Notes under the pieces: generated by a model
What the model saw: the letters and a program-made list of their open reading frames with translations, nothing else
The model's database searches: none
Told to the model about the DNA's origin: nothing
Made by a program: the position numbers and the translations under genes
From: Nitrospirota bacterium
GTDB lineage: Bacteria; Nitrospirota; Nitrospiria; Nitrospirales; Nitrospiraceae
Assembly: GCA_030682135.1 (NCBI GenBank)
Contig: JAUXQT010000053.1
Coordinates: 1 to 64,000, forward strand
Direction: 5' to 3'
DNA: 64,000 nucleotides
Shown: positions 52,480 to 63,162 of the stretch, one piece after another
How positions within the stretch are numbered: position 1 is the first letter of the stretch
Layout: every line of letters starts with the position of its first letter

Positions 52480-53667
52480 ATGGCGCATCGATCAGCGGGG
52501 ACTTTGGCCCTGCCATGGTCCCAGACCAGCCAACGATCGGGGACGAAGCGGGTGTCGGCGGACTACACCCTGCTTGCGGTCACGATGACCTTGGCGTTGG
52601 TGGGGCTGGTCATGGTGTTCAGCGCGAGCGCCATCGTGGCGGGCAACCGCTTTCAGGATCCCGGATTTTTTCTGAAGCGGCAGGTCGCCTGGCTCGCGTT
52701 CGGCTTGTTGTTGATGCACCTCACGTCGCGGATCGATTACCCGCTGTGGAAGAAGCTCTCCATTCCCATGTTGTTCGGCATGCTGCTGCTGCTCGTGATG
52801 GTGCTGGTGCCGGGGCTGGGTGTGGCGGCCAAGGGGGCGCGTCGCTGGTTGCGGTTGGGGCCGATTTCGATGCAGCCGGCGGAAATGGTCAAGCTCGTCA
52901 CGGTCATCTATATCGCGGCGTATCTGACCAAAAAAGGGGACAAGATTACGTTGTTTCGCGAGGGGCTGTTGCCGGCTTTGATCGTGCTCGGACTCCTGAG
53001 CGGACTGGTCTTGCTGGAACCGGATCTCGGAACGGTCGTCGTGCTTGGATTGGTGACGGTCGGGATGTGTTTTCTCGCTGGGGCGCGCGTGGCTCATCTG
53101 TTGACGCTCGGCCTCTGTGCGATTCCGGTCGTCTTGGTGCTGGTCCTGGGTTCCAGTTATCGGCGCCAACGGCTCATGACATTTTTGGCTCCCTGGAAGG
53201 ATGCAGGGGACGCCGGATTTCAAATTACGCAATCGTTCTTGGCCTTTGGCAGCGGTGGCCCGTTCGGCGTGGGGTTGGGAGAGGGCAAGCAGAAGCTCTA
53301 CTTCCTTCCGGAAGCCCATACGGATTTTGTGCTGGCGCTGGTCGGCGAAGAACTGGGCCTCGTCGGGACCGTTACCGTCATTCTTCTCTTTGCTGTATTT
53401 GTCTGGCGGGGTTTTCAGATCGCCACGCGAGCGCGGGTGCCCTTTGGCCGCTATTTAGGGATGGGGATCACCCTGTTGATCGGGGGCCAGGCTTTAGTGA
53501 ATGCGGCAGTGGTGACCGGGCTTCTGCCGACGAAGGGACTGACGTTACCGTTCGTCAGTTACGGGGGCTCGTCGCTCGTCGTCAGTCTGATCGGCGTCGG
53601 AGTGCTGCTCAGTATTTCCCGGGATCGGCATGCCGGCGGGTCTCGCGGTGGGTCGGATCGCGAATGA
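52480..53667 (+). CDS. ftsW: Septal peptidoglycan polymerase FtsW
   Basis: 395 residues with about ten membrane spans. VMVFSASAIVAGNRFQDPGF, then FLAFGSGGPFGVGLGEGKQK and LPFVSYGGSSLVVSLIGVGV are the SEDS family marks. It polymerises lipid II at the septum with FtsI. A frame that runs from murD end through here into murG (52314 onward) is not a gene. Its stop overlaps the murG ATG. Confidence 0.95.
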   Translation: MAHRSAGTLALPWSQTSQRSGTKRVSADYTLLAVTMTLALVGLVMVFSASAIVAGNRFQDPGFFLKRQVAWLAFGLLLMHLTSRIDYPLWKKLSIPMLFGMLLLLVMVLVPGLGVAAKGARRWLRLGPISMQPAEMVKLVTVIYIAAYLTKKGDKITLFREGLLPALIVLGLLSGLVLLEPDLGTVVVLGLVTVGMCFLAGARVAHLLTLGLCAIPVVLVLVLGSSYRRQRLMTFLAPWKDAGDAGFQITQSFLAFGSGGPFGVGLGEGKQKLYFLPEAHTDFVLALVGEELGLVGTVTVILLFAVFVWRGFQIATRARVPFGRYLGMGITLLIGGQALVNAAVVTGLLPTKGLTLPFVSYGGSSLVVSLIGVGVLLSISRDRHAGGSRGGSDRE

Positions 53668-54782
53668 CGATCGTCATTGCAGCAGGAGGAACCGGTGGCC
53701 ATTTGTATCCGGCCGTAGCGCTGGCAAGGGAGTTTCTTAGGCGCGATCCCACGACCAAGGTGCTGTTTGTCGGGACTACGCGGGGACTCGAATCGAAAGT
53801 GCTGGCTCACGAGGGTTTCGATCTGGCCTTGATCAGTGCCAAGCCGGTCATGGGCAAGGGGCTGCTCGGGGCGATGACAGGCTTGTGCGCGTTGCCGAAA
53901 AGTTTGTGGCAGTGCGTGAGACTGTTGCGAGCGAGAGGGGCTGATCTGGTGATCGGAATCGGAGGCTATACGAGTCCGATGGTGCTGCTAGCTGCCGCCA
54001 TGATCGGGGTGCCACGCGTGATTCTTGAACCGAATGCGAATCCTGGGATGGCCAACAGGGCAGTCGGGCCGTTCGCACAACGGGTCTTTCTCGCATTCGA
54101 GTCGGCGGCTGACTCGTTTGCTCGTTCGAAGGTGCGGGTGGTGGGGACCCCGATTCGTCAGGCCTTTCTGGATGGAGTTCAGCAGAGCCAGGAGCGATCG
54201 GGACCCTTTCATGTGCTGATTTTCGGCGGGAGTCAGGGGGCCAAGGCGATGAATACTGCAGTGATAGAAGGATTGCCCGAACTCATGACACAGCTGCCCA
54301 CTCTCACGGTGACCCATCAGACCGGCGAGTCCGACCATGCACGAGTGGCAGAGGCCTACCGCCGTGCCGGCATCGCTGCGGAGGTGACGCCATTTCTCTA
54401 TGACATGCCTGCGGCCTTGCGACAGGCGGATCTCGTCGTCGCACGAGCCGGCGCGATGACGGTGGCGGAGCTCACGACATGCGGCAAGCCGGCCATTCTC
54501 ATTCCGCTGCCGACCGCCATTTACGACCACCAGATGCGGAATGCCAAGGTGATGGAAGCGGCCGGGGCCGCGGTGGTCCTCCCGCAAGCTGCGCTCACAG
54601 GCGCGTTGCTTGCTCGCACGGTGGCGGCGATTCTTGGAGATCCTGAACGGGTACGGGTCATGGGAGCGGCAAGTATGGCGATGAGGAAAATCGATGCGGC
54701 CGAGGTCATCGTCCGCGAATGCTATGCACTCATGGAGGGCCATCATGATGTCAACCGGTCTGGTGGAGCGGCAGGAGTCTAA
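53664..54782 (+). CDS. murG: N-acetylglucosaminyltransferase MurG
   Basis: 372 residues, ATG overlapping the ftsW stop. [20 protein letters not shown], then [28 protein letters not shown] and [20 protein letters not shown] are MurG. It adds GlcNAc to lipid I to give lipid II at the cytoplasmic face. Confidence 0.96.
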   Translation: MTIVIAAGGTGGHLYPAVALAREFLRRDPTTKVLFVGTTRGLESKVLAHEGFDLALISAKPVMGKGLLGAMTGLCALPKSLWQCVRLLRARGADLVIGIGGYTSPMVLLAAAMIGVPRVILEPNANPGMANRAVGPFAQRVFLAFESAADSFARSKVRVVGTPIRQAFLDGVQQSQERSGPFHVLIFGGSQGAKAMNTAVIEGLPELMTQLPTLTVTHQTGESDHARVAEAYRRAGIAAEVTPFLYDMPAALRQADLVVARAGAMTVAELTTCGKPAILIPLPTAIYDHQMRNAKVMEAAGAAVVLPQAALTGALLARTVAAILGDPERVRVMGAASMAMRKIDAAEVIVRECYALMEGHHDVNRSGGAAGV

Positions 54783-54849
54783 TGGTGCAGGGCAACGTCG
54801 GCAGGAACAATCTCCGTATCCACCGGTTGGTGGAGTAAGGCGCGCGCCA

Positions 54850-56241
54850 ATGTTTCGTAAAACACAACAGATTCATTTAGTCGGAATCGGGGGATCGGGG
54901 ATGAGCGGCATTGCCGAGGTGCTGCTGACGTTGGGGTACAAAGTGACGGGTTCGGATCTGCAGGCCTCCGATACGACGCGCAGATTGGAAGAGCTCGGTG
55001 GACGCATTTTTGTCGGCCATCAAGAGTCGAACGTCGGAGAGGCCCAAGTCGTCGTGATCTCCTCCGCCGTATCGGCACAGAATCCCGAGGTCGTGGCGGC
55101 CAAGGCCAAGCAGATTCCCGTGATTCCTCGGGCCGAGATGCTGGCGGAGCTGATGCGGCTGAAGTTCGGGGTGGCCATTGCGGGCGCCCACGGGAAAACC
55201 ACGACGACCTCGATGGTGGCCAATGTGCTGGCGCAAGGGGGTCTGGATCCCACGATGGTCATCGGGGGGAAAGTGAATGCGCTGGGGAGTCATGCGCGGC
55301 TGGGGCGCGGCGATCTCCTCGTGGCGGAAGCCGATGAGAGCGACGGGTCGTTCCTGCGTCTGTCTCCGACGATCGCGGCTGTCACGAATCTCGACCGGGA
55401 ACATCTCGATCACTACGGCAGCATGGAAAAGATCAACGAAAGTTTCCTCGAGTTCATCAATAAAGTTCCGTTCTATGGATTGGCGGTGTTGTGTGCCGAC
55501 GATGATCGGCTCAGGGCGCTCTTCCCGAAGATCGTGAAACGCTATCAGACCTATGGGCTGAGTGAACCGGGTGGAGTGACTCCGGACTTCTTTGCGACAG
55601 AGGTCAGCTTGAACCAATGGGGCGCCGAGTTTCGGGCGCAGTTCCGTGGACGGAATCTTGGCCCGTTCCGCCTGGCCGTGCCCGGCCGACACAATGTCTC
55701 CAATGCACTCGTGGCGATCGCGATCGGGATCGAACTGGATGTGCCGGTGGACCTTATCCGAAAAGCGCTGGCGGCCTATACCGGAGTGGAGCGTCGATTC
55801 CATCTGCGAGGGGAAGCCAACGGGATCATGGTTGTGGACGATTACGGGCATCATCCGACCGAAATCAAGGCGACCCTGGCCGCGGCGAAGCAAGGCTGGG
55901 GAGACCGGCGGCTGGTGGTGTTGTTCCAGCCGCATCGCTATACGAGGACGCGAGATTTGCTGGAGGACTTCTCCAAAGCGTTCGAGCAATCGGACGTGCT
56001 GTTTTTGACGGACATTTATGCGGCAGGCGAGCAGCCGATTCCAGGGGTGTCCGGAGCGAAGCTGGCGGAGATTGTGCGTGCCGCAGGCCATCCCTCTGTG
56101 ACCTTTGTGGAACAGAAAGATACGCTGGTCGATCAGGTATTGCCCCATCTGAAATCCGGGGACCTCGTCATTACGCTTGGGGCGGGGGATATTTGGAAGA
56201 CGGGGCTTGGCCTCTTGGCCCGGTTGACTCCCACAGCATGA
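54850..56241 (+). CDS. murC: UDP-MurNAc:L-Ala ligase MurC
   Basis: 463 residues from the ATG at 54850 ([20 protein letters not shown]). The frame is open from 54694, overlapping murG, and a start at 54748 is possible, but the homologous part begins at 54850. [16 protein letters not shown] is the ATP loop and [19 protein letters not shown] the C-terminal block. It adds L-Ala, the first stem residue. Confidence 0.94.
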   Translation: MFRKTQQIHLVGIGGSGMSGIAEVLLTLGYKVTGSDLQASDTTRRLEELGGRIFVGHQESNVGEAQVVVISSAVSAQNPEVVAAKAKQIPVIPRAEMLAELMRLKFGVAIAGAHGKTTTTSMVANVLAQGGLDPTMVIGGKVNALGSHARLGRGDLLVAEADESDGSFLRLSPTIAAVTNLDREHLDHYGSMEKINESFLEFINKVPFYGLAVLCADDDRLRALFPKIVKRYQTYGLSEPGGVTPDFFATEVSLNQWGAEFRAQFRGRNLGPFRLAVPGRHNVSNALVAIAIGIELDVPVDLIRKALAAYTGVERRFHLRGEANGIMVVDDYGHHPTEIKATLAAAKQGWGDRRLVVLFQPHRYTRTRDLLEDFSKAFEQSDVLFLTDIYAAGEQPIPGVSGAKLAEIVRAAGHPSVTFVEQKDTLVDQVLPHLKSGDLVITLGAGDIWKTGLGLLARLTPTA

Positions 56242-56245
56242 TGTC

Positions 56246-57196
56246 ATGAAGCGAGGCAGCCAGCATGTCACGACAACAGCGAGCGTCCCTGCGCGATTTA
56301 CGCAGGCAGATGTACGGGCCGCGGTGGCAGGTGTTCGGGGATCTGTGTCCTTCCAGGCCCCGTTGCGAGAGTACACCTCCTTCAAAATCGGAGGGCCTGC
56401 GGATGTCGTGGTGGAGCCGGCTGATATTGAAGATGTCTGTCTGGTGGTCCGGCAAGCGCGCGCGCGTAAGGTCCCTCTGTTTGTCCTGGGCGGGACGAAT
56501 TTGCTCATTCGGGATGGGGGCATCCGAGGCATCGTGGTCAGTCTGGTGCGGTTGCGGACGATCAAAGAAGAATCGGGGGCAGTTCTCTATTCCGATGGGG
56601 GCGTCGGGATGCCGACGTTGATCGCATACGCCATCCGCCATTCCCTCGCGGGCCTGGAATGGGCGGCGGGAATTCCAGGGACGGTGGCCGGTTGTGTGGT
56701 GATGAACGCCGGGACGAAACTCGGGGAGATGAAGGACTCGGTGAAGGCCGTTCGGATGGTGAACATGAAAGGCCAGATCGTGGACCTGGACGCAGCCCAG
56801 GTGACGTTCGAGTATCGCAAGGCCCTGCTGCCACGCGGCATCGTCGTCGGGGTATGGCTGCAGTTGAAGCAGGGGGTCCGGTCGGAGATCGAGAAAGTGG
56901 TCAAGGACTACCTTCATTACCGGCGAGACACACAGCCGCTGGCGATGCCGAGCGCCGGTTGTGTCTTCAAAAATCCTCCGAACGATTCTGCCGGCCGATT
57001 GATCGAGGCGACCGGTCTTAAGGGCGCGCGCGTCGGCGATGCAGAAGTATCGTTGAAACATGCCAACTTTATGGTGAACCGGGGACAGGCGCGCGCGGCG
57101 GACGTAATTGCGCTGATTAAACAGGTCCGTAGCACCATACGCCGTCGGGCGGGTGTGCGGTTAGAGCTTGAACTCAAAATCGTAGGAGCGACGTAG
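56246..57196 (+). CDS. murB: UDP-N-acetylenolpyruvoylglucosamine reductase MurB
   Basis: 316 residues, FAD enzyme. YTSFKIGGPADVVVEP, GIPGTVAGCVVMNAGTKL and PSAGCVFKNPPNDSAGRLIE are the family motifs. The proton-donor position, Ser in most members, is Cys239 here (PSAGC). It makes UDP-MurNAc. The stop is 4 bases before ddl. Confidence 0.95.
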   Translation: MKRGSQHVTTTASVPARFTQADVRAAVAGVRGSVSFQAPLREYTSFKIGGPADVVVEPADIEDVCLVVRQARARKVPLFVLGGTNLLIRDGGIRGIVVSLVRLRTIKEESGAVLYSDGGVGMPTLIAYAIRHSLAGLEWAAGIPGTVAGCVVMNAGTKLGEMKDSVKAVRMVNMKGQIVDLDAAQVTFEYRKALLPRGIVVGVWLQLKQGVRSEIEKVVKDYLHYRRDTQPLAMPSAGCVFKNPPNDSAGRLIEATGLKGARVGDAEVSLKHANFMVNRGQARAADVIALIKQVRSTIRRRAGVRLELELKIVGAT

Positions 57197-57200
57197 CGCG

Positions 57201-58211
57201 ATGAGCCAGCCTCGACTGACAGAACGCCCCCTTCTCACGCGTGCCCGCATCGGGGTGCTGATGGGCGGGCAATCGGCCGAGCGCGAGGTGTCGCTCAGGA
57301 CGGGCACGGCGGTGCATCGGTCGCTGGTGCGCCGCGGGTATGATGCCGTGGCCATCGATGTCGGTCCGGCGCTCTCCCAGGATTTGCGCGATCAAAAGGT
57401 TGCGGTGGCATTTCTCGCCTTGCATGGCCCAGGCGGGGAGGATGGCGCAATTCAGGGATTTCTGGAAACTGTGGGTATTCCTTACACCGGGTCCGGTATC
57501 CAGGCCAGCGCGGTTGGCATGCATAAAGTGACGACAAAAACACTCTTGGCCTTGGCAGGTATTCCTGTGCCTGGTGGTACCGTCGTGAAGCGAGGGACGA
57601 AAGTGTCGAGCGCCACCCTGTTGCGGACGGCGAAGCTGCGCTGGCCCGTCGTGGTCAAGCCTGCATCCCAAGGCTCCACCATCGGTGTCACCATCGTGCG
57701 GAAGCCGGCGCAATGGTGTGACGCCTTAGCCTTGGCCCATCGCTACGATACGGATGCGATGGTCGAGGCCTACATTCCGGGGCATGAGGTCACGGTCTCG
57801 ATCATCGGGAGGCAGGCCCTTTCGCCATTGGTCCTCCCTGCGGTGGAGATTGTCGCGCCTGGGGGGTTCTACGACTTCGCCGCGAAGTATGAAAAGGGGA
57901 AAACGCAGTATCTCTGCCCCGCACCGTTAACGGCGGCGGTGACTAAGCAGATTCGCGCGTTGGCGTTGCGTACCTATGAGGTGCTGGGCTGCGAAGGGGC
58001 GGCCCGGGTGGATTTCCGTATTACCCCGAAAGGCCGTCCGTTTGTGCTGGAGATCAATACGGCGCCGGGGATGACGGAGACGAGTTTGTTGCCGATGGCG
58101 GCGGGGCGCGCCAAGATCGATTATGACGAGCTGACCGAACGGATTCTGGAGTCCGCATTGGCTCGAGCAGCCCGCGTTAACCAGTCGTCAGAGGAAGCGC
58201 CCAAGCCATGA
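57201..58211 (+). CDS. ddl: D-alanine--D-alanine ligase
   Basis: 336 residues, ATP-grasp enzyme. GVLMGGQSAEREVSLRTGTA, LHGPGGEDGAIQGFLE, PYTGSGIQASAVGMHK and FVLEINTAPGMTETSLLP are Ddl. It makes the dipeptide that MurF attaches. Stop overlaps the ftsQ ATG. Confidence 0.95.
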   Translation: MSQPRLTERPLLTRARIGVLMGGQSAEREVSLRTGTAVHRSLVRRGYDAVAIDVGPALSQDLRDQKVAVAFLALHGPGGEDGAIQGFLETVGIPYTGSGIQASAVGMHKVTTKTLLALAGIPVPGGTVVKRGTKVSSATLLRTAKLRWPVVVKPASQGSTIGVTIVRKPAQWCDALALAHRYDTDAMVEAYIPGHEVTVSIIGRQALSPLVLPAVEIVAPGGFYDFAAKYEKGKTQYLCPAPLTAAVTKQIRALALRTYEVLGCEGAARVDFRITPKGRPFVLEINTAPGMTETSLLPMAAGRAKIDYDELTERILESALARAARVNQSSEEAPKP

Positions 58212-59077
58212 AGTTGTCCATGCGGAAGCGGGCGGTGCGTGCGATTGGCCCCCGGCTCAATCAGTGGAAGGGGGCGCGTGCCAGCGAGGTCGCCGAGCAA
58301 CGGCAGCAGGCGAATCGAGAGAGACTGTTCTCGCGGGGACGACGAGCCCTGCGTATCGGGACATGGATCATCGGTCTTGCGGCCATGGCCGGGGGGCTGG
58401 CCCTCGCGACACGGGAGATGGGGCCGGTGCTTCAGCGCTGGCTGGAAATTCGCGAGGTCGAGGTGGAGGGGATTCACCATGTGACGAAACCGGAAGTGGT
58501 GGAGTTGCTTGGTTTGAAGCCCGGCATGGGGCTTCAGCAAGTCAGTACCGGATTTCTTGCCGAGCGCGTGCGGACGCATGCCTGGATCAAAGACGCGATC
58601 GTCGAACGCAGGCCTCCGCATCTGCTGCATGTGACGGTATTGGAGCGCACACCGGCCGCGATTATTCGCACGGGAGTAGACCATTGGCTGAGCGACGAAA
58701 GCGGGCACCTCCTGGCCAAGCTGGGCAGGCAGGATGAGCTCACACTGCCGTTATTGATCGGATTGGAGCCGAAATCGCTTCTGCGGGGCGATGCGCGCGT
58801 TCGCAACTCGGTGCAGTCGGGGGTCGTGCTGGCCAGGCTCATCGGCAATTCGATCGAGGGGCGCATAGAAGTGGATCTCGCGAATCCTTCGAATGTGATG
58901 GCCTCGGCCAACGGGATGCGATTTCAATTCGGCGCTGACGCCTTGGTCGATCAGTGGGAACGGTTCCAGAAAGTGAAGCCGTCGTTGAAGACGGCATCGT
59001 TCGATGGGCGGAAGCATGAGGGCAGCGAGATCGATTTGCGTTACGACAACCGTGTGATTGTGCGTGAAAGGGGGTGA
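58208..59077 (+). CDS. ftsQ: Cell division protein FtsQ
   Basis: 289 residues. Basic N-terminus, membrane anchor (about residues 50-72), POTRA domain (REVEVEGIHHVTKPEVVELL) and the FtsQ domain (AWIKDAIVERRPPHLLHVTV, then HLLAKLG). Scaffold of the FtsQLB complex. Stop overlaps the ftsA GTG. Confidence 0.92.
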   Translation: MKLSMRKRAVRAIGPRLNQWKGARASEVAEQRQQANRERLFSRGRRALRIGTWIIGLAAMAGGLALATREMGPVLQRWLEIREVEVEGIHHVTKPEVVELLGLKPGMGLQQVSTGFLAERVRTHAWIKDAIVERRPPHLLHVTVLERTPAAIIRTGVDHWLSDESGHLLAKLGRQDELTLPLLIGLEPKSLLRGDARVRNSVQSGVVLARLIGNSIEGRIEVDLANPSNVMASANGMRFQFGADALVDQWERFQKVKPSLKTASFDGRKHEGSEIDLRYDNRVIVRERG

Positions 59078-60318
59078 GGACTGTGCCGAAGCGTGATCAG
59101 ATTCTTGTGGGGTTGGATATCGGGACCACGAAGATCTGCGCCATCGTTTCGGAAATCACCGATGATGGGGCGCTGAACATCATCGGGGTCGGGTCCAGTC
59201 CTTCCCGAGGTCTCCGTAAAGGTGTTGTGGTCGATATCGAGAGTACCGTCGAATCGATTAAAAAGGCGGTCGAGGAAGCGGAGCTGATGGCGGCGGTCCA
59301 GATCAATTCCGTCTATACCGGCATTGCCGGCAGTCATATTTCTGCGGAGAACTGCAAGGGCGTGGTGCCTCTCAAGAAGTTAGAAGTGACGCGGGAGGAT
59401 ATCCAGCGGGCCATCGAGAGCGCCCGGACGCTGGCGGTGATTCCTCACGACCGGCGAATTCTCCATGTGTTGCCACGCGAATTCACGGTAGACGGGCAAG
59501 AGGGTATCAGGGAGCCGTTGGGACTGTCCGGGAACCGCCTCGAGGTGAACGTCCATGTGATTACCGGCGCCGTGACGTCCGCGCAGAACATCATCAAGTG
59601 TGTGAATCGCGCAGGACTCGATGTCGTGGATATTGTGCTGCAGCCGTTGGCGTCCAGTGAGGCCGTCTTGAGCCTGGAAGAGCGCGATCTGGGGGTCGTC
59701 ATGATCGATCTCGGGGGGGGGACGACCGACCTCGCGATTTTTCTCGACGGGAGTATCAGGCATTCCGCGGTGCTGCCGATCGGCGGGCAGAATTTGACGA
59801 AGGATCTGGCAATCGGTTTGCTGACCACGCAGGTCGAGGCTGAGAAAATCAAACTGCAACATGGGATTGCTCTGACCGGATTGGTACAGGGCCATGAAAC
59901 GGTGGAGGTGCCGTCGGTCGGGGACCGTCCCGCCAGGACATTTTCGCGCCGTGATGTCGCGGAGATTCTTGAGCCGAGGGTCGCGGAAATATTCGAGCTG
60001 GTTCGCCGGGAAATCGCGCGCGCCGGTTACGAGGGCATGTTGGGCGCAGGGGTGGTCATTACCGGGGGGACGTCGTTGTTGGAAGGGATGCCCGATGCGG
60101 TAGAGCAGGTCTTGAATCTTCCGGCTCGCCGCGGTGCGCCCAGCGGGGTCGGAGGGCTTCGCGACATCGTCAGCAATCCCATGCATGCCACTGGAGTCGG
60201 TCTGTTGCTCCATGCCCGGCACCATGCCGAGGAGATGGCCACCGCCGGTTTGCGCGGGGGACGGCCGTTGAGCAAAGCGTTCGATCGGATGAAAACTTGG
60301 ATGTTCGAGTTCTTTTAA
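59074..60318 (+). CDS. ftsA: Cell division protein FtsA
   Basis: 414 residues, actin-like ATPase. ILVGLDIGTTKICAIVSEI, VVMIDLGGGTTDLAIFLDGS and GVVITGGTSLLEGM are the actin-fold nucleotide motifs; the 1C domain follows the first. The C-terminal FDRMKTWMFEFF is the amphipathic membrane-targeting helix. It tethers FtsZ to the membrane. GTG at 59083 is an alternative start. Confidence 0.96.
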   Translation: MRTVPKRDQILVGLDIGTTKICAIVSEITDDGALNIIGVGSSPSRGLRKGVVVDIESTVESIKKAVEEAELMAAVQINSVYTGIAGSHISAENCKGVVPLKKLEVTREDIQRAIESARTLAVIPHDRRILHVLPREFTVDGQEGIREPLGLSGNRLEVNVHVITGAVTSAQNIIKCVNRAGLDVVDIVLQPLASSEAVLSLEERDLGVVMIDLGGGTTDLAIFLDGSIRHSAVLPIGGQNLTKDLAIGLLTTQVEAEKIKLQHGIALTGLVQGHETVEVPSVGDRPARTFSRRDVAEILEPRVAEIFELVRREIARAGYEGMLGAGVVITGGTSLLEGMPDAVEQVLNLPARRGAPSGVGGLRDIVSNPMHATGVGLLLHARHHAEEMATAGLRGGRPLSKAFDRMKTWMFEFF

Positions 60319-60375
60319 CTGTGCCGCGAGGCGGATGCCCGTCACGCGAATTCTATTATTAAGGGAGGTGTCCTG

Positions 60376-61572
60376 ATGTTTTCATTTGAAGAGGATGTCG
60401 TATCCCCGGTTCGGATCAAAGTGATCGGTGTGGGTGGCGCCGGGTGCAATGCCATTAACACGATGATCACGTCCGGATTGGCGCGGGTCGATTTCATTGC
60501 AGCCAATACCGATCTGCAGGCGTTGGATCGGTCGCGGGCCTCGTATAAGGTGCAACTGGGGCCTGAGCGGACCAGGGGGCTCGGCGCTGGCGCGAAGCCG
60601 GAAGTCGGGAAAGACTCCGCGCTGGAAAGCAAAGACCAGATTCGGGAATGTCTTGAGGGTGCCGACATGGTGTTCGTCACTGCGGGCATGGGTGGTGGCA
60701 CAGGAACCGGCGCTGCGCCGATCGTGGCGAGCATCGCCCGTGAACTCGGCATCTTGACGGTCGGGGTCGTCACCAAGCCCTTTACCTATGAAGGTCATCG
60801 CCGGATGAGTCATGCGGATGAAGGCATTCGTGATCTCCGCCGCCATGTTGATACGTTGCTCGTGATTCCCAACCAGCGATTGCTCGGCATCGTCGATAAA
60901 TCTACACCGTTGCTCGAAGCCTTCAAGGTTGCCGATGACGTTCTCCGGCAGGCGATTCAAGGGATTGCGGATGTGATCACGACCACCGGCCATGTGAACG
61001 TGGACTTTGCCGACGTCCGCACGATTATGTCGCATACGGGGCGCGCGGTGATGGGCATGGGCGTGGCACGCGGGACGAATCGGGCGATTGAAGCGGCGCA
61101 GAAGGCGATCTGCAGTCCGTTGTTGGAAGAGGGCAGTGTGGAGGGCGCGCGCGGCGTGTTGTTGAATATCACCGGCGGACCCAATATGTCCTTGCATGAG
61201 ATCGAGGAAGCGGCCACGATTGTCCAGCAGACAGCCGATCCGGAAGCCAATATCATTGTCGGACAGGTGATCAATCCCGACATGGGCGACGACTTGGTCG
61301 TGACGGTGATTGCGACGGGATTTGAACGGGAGGAGCAGGCTGCTCCTATTCCCGTGGCTGCGGCGCGGAGTACCCGTAACGGGCAACAGGTCGCGGCGGG
61401 AGTAGGCGCCTCGATGGGCGACCGGTCCTATGCAGACCGGCCGCTCAAGGATCTCGATCGCCCAAGTTTCTTGCGGCGGCCGAGCGATTCGAGAGAATCG
61501 ATGGAGCGAGTCGCGGTCGTGGCGGATGATGAATGGGATGTGCCCACGTTTTTACGCAAACAGGTCGACTAA
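60376..61572 (+). CDS. ftsZ: Cell division protein FtsZ
   Basis: 398 residues; GGGAGGTG precedes the [28 protein letters not shown] at 106-112 (tubulin signature) and the T7 loop [20 protein letters not shown] are clear. The C-terminal DVPTFLRKQ is the conserved peptide that binds FtsA and other partners. It forms the Z ring. Confidence 0.97.
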   Translation: MFSFEEDVVSPVRIKVIGVGGAGCNAINTMITSGLARVDFIAANTDLQALDRSRASYKVQLGPERTRGLGAGAKPEVGKDSALESKDQIRECLEGADMVFVTAGMGGGTGTGAAPIVASIARELGILTVGVVTKPFTYEGHRRMSHADEGIRDLRRHVDTLLVIPNQRLLGIVDKSTPLLEAFKVADDVLRQAIQGIADVITTTGHVNVDFADVRTIMSHTGRAVMGMGVARGTNRAIEAAQKAICSPLLEEGSVEGARGVLLNITGGPNMSLHEIEEAATIVQQTADPEANIIVGQVINPDMGDDLVVTVIATGFEREEQAAPIPVAAARSTRNGQQVAAGVGASMGDRSYADRPLKDLDRPSFLRRPSDSRESMERVAVVADDEWDVPTFLRKQVD

Positions 61573-61616
61573 GCCGACAGGTTTGCGGCCGTGAATCGTC
61601 TCATCGGAGTAGGGTT

Positions 61617-62351
61617 ATGAGTGCAGCGGTCATCACGGTTCCTGCCTTCGCCTCCGCACGGGACGGCGTCCGGCATTTTTTCGGCACACGCCGTCATGCG
61701 GATTCGTTCGCGCTTGAGGTCGGAGTGCCGGCTCGCCAGTCAGGAGCCCAGGGGCGTGGCTGGCTGCTGTCTGTCAAGCAAGTGCATGGGACTGACGCGC
61801 TGGTGGTGGATCGGCCACTGATTGAGTCGGATCAGTTCCCTGGCGGGTGGGACGCGCTGGTGACCAATCAGCCCGGCGTCACGGTGGCGGTGCGCACGGC
61901 GGATTGTGTCCCTGTCCTCGTGCATGATCCCCGTCGGCACGTCGTGGCCGCGATTCATGCCGGCTGGCGGGGGGCTGTCGCCGGGATTGTGCCGAAGACG
62001 CTTTCGCTCATGGTGGCCAGATTCGGATCGACGCGGTCGGATTTGCGAGTCAGTATTGGGCCTTCGGCTGGTCCTTGTTGTTATGAAGTGGATGGCCCTG
62101 TGCTCGACCAGCTTCAAGCGGGATTGCCGGATTGGCAATCGGTCGTGCGGGACTATCGGGGACGCAACGCGCGTTTGGACCTCAAGGCCTTGATCCGTCG
62201 GCAAGTAGAAGGAGAGGGTGTCGTGTCACGTGCTGTCTCATCGGTGAATCTCTGCACGATCTGCCATGATGAGCTCTTCTATTCCTATCGACGGGAAGGC
62301 CGTGTAAACGGAACGATGGTCAGCGGGATCACTCTTGCTTCCAGCCGGTAA
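61617..62351 (+). CDS. pgeF: Peptidoglycan editing factor PgeF (YfiH/laccase-domain)
   Basis: 244 residues from the ATG at 61617 (GGAG 9 bases upstream); the open frame starts earlier inside ftsZ, which is not credible. VKQVHGTDALVVD, RTADCVPVLVHD, AIHAGWRGAVAGIV and GPSAGPCCYEV carry the His/Cys metal ligands of the family. It clears misassembled muropeptides with L-Ser at position 1. Confidence 0.92.
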   Translation: MSAAVITVPAFASARDGVRHFFGTRRHADSFALEVGVPARQSGAQGRGWLLSVKQVHGTDALVVDRPLIESDQFPGGWDALVTNQPGVTVAVRTADCVPVLVHDPRRHVVAAIHAGWRGAVAGIVPKTLSLMVARFGSTRSDLRVSIGPSAGPCCYEVDGPVLDQLQAGLPDWQSVVRDYRGRNARLDLKALIRRQVEGEGVVSRAVSSVNLCTICHDELFYSYRREGRVNGTMVSGITLASSR

Positions 62352-62451
62352 CAGGTGGTCAGGCCGCCTGCGCTGACATTTGTTCGGTGGTTTGGGTACA
62401 ATACCTCCGAACGTTCGAGCGGCAGGGCTTCAGCTATGGCGATCAAATGAG

Positions 62452-63162
62452 ATGGATGTATCGGTCGGCGGCTCAATCAGTGAGAATATTCGATTCGTGC
62501 TCGAGCAGATCCGGCTTGCGACTCGGCAAGCTGGACGGCCAGAAGGCAGTGTGCGTCTCGTTGCCGCAACAAAGTCAGTGGGGCTCGATCAGCTTCGCGA
62601 GGGGATTGCGGCAGGGCTGACGATTCTCGGCGAGAACCGCCTCCAAGAGGCTCTTCCGAAAATCGAAGGTTTACGGGGCGCGCCGATTCGGTGGCATTTT
62701 ATCGGCCACCTGCAGCGTCGAAAGGTTCGATCGGTCGTCGGGGTCTTCGACCTGATTCATTCGGTCGACAGTCTCGAATTGGCAGAAGAGATAGAAAAGC
62801 GGGCGCAAGAAGCAGGGGTGAGGCAAGCGGTGTTGCTGGAGGTGAATCTTGAGGGGGAGGCGACGAAGACCGGCTTTCGTCCTGGTGAGCTTGAGGGGCT
62901 GTTGCCGAGACTGGGAGCCTTGTCTCATGTGGAGGTGAAGGGGCTCATGGCGATTCCCCCTCCCACCAGCGATCCTGAGCAGTCTCGTCCCTATTTCCGT
63001 CGTTTGCGTGAGTTGGCCGAGCGCCTCTCGCATCAATCGATCGGTACCGTCTCGTTGAAGGAATTGTCGATGGGCATGTCGAGCGATTATTCCGTGGCCG
63101 TTGAAGAGGGGGCCACGATGGTGCGGGTCGGCACGGCTATATTTGGAGCACGGCGTGGTTAG
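62452..63162 (+). CDS. yggS: PLP homeostasis protein (YggS/PLPBP)
   Basis: 236 residues from the ATG at 62452. VRLVAATKSVGLDQLREGIA (PLP Lys in ATKSV), ILGENRLQEALPKIE, WHFIGHLQRRKVR and LSMGMSSDYSVAVEEGATMV are the family marks. It is a PLP-binding protein that keeps vitamin B6 pools balanced; often next to dcw and proC. The upstream open frame is not homologous. Confidence 0.94.
   Translation: MDVSVGGSISENIRFVLEQIRLATRQAGRPEGSVRLVAATKSVGLDQLREGIAAGLTILGENRLQEALPKIEGLRGAPIRWHFIGHLQRRKVRSVVGVFDLIHSVDSLELAEEIEKRAQEAGVRQAVLLEVNLEGEATKTGFRPGELEGLLPRLGALSHVEVKGLMAIPPPTSDPEQSRPYFRRLRELAERLSHQSIGTVSLKELSMGMSSDYSVAVEEGATMVRVGTAIFGARRG

Noticed and set aside
52314-54782. 822-residue open frame across the end of murD, ftsW and murG
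   Set aside because: Only the last 372 codons, from ATG 53664, are MurG; the rest is the unused frame of two clear genes.
54877-56565. 562-residue open frame antisense to murC and murB
   Set aside because: Same reason; no recognisable domain and no ribosome site.
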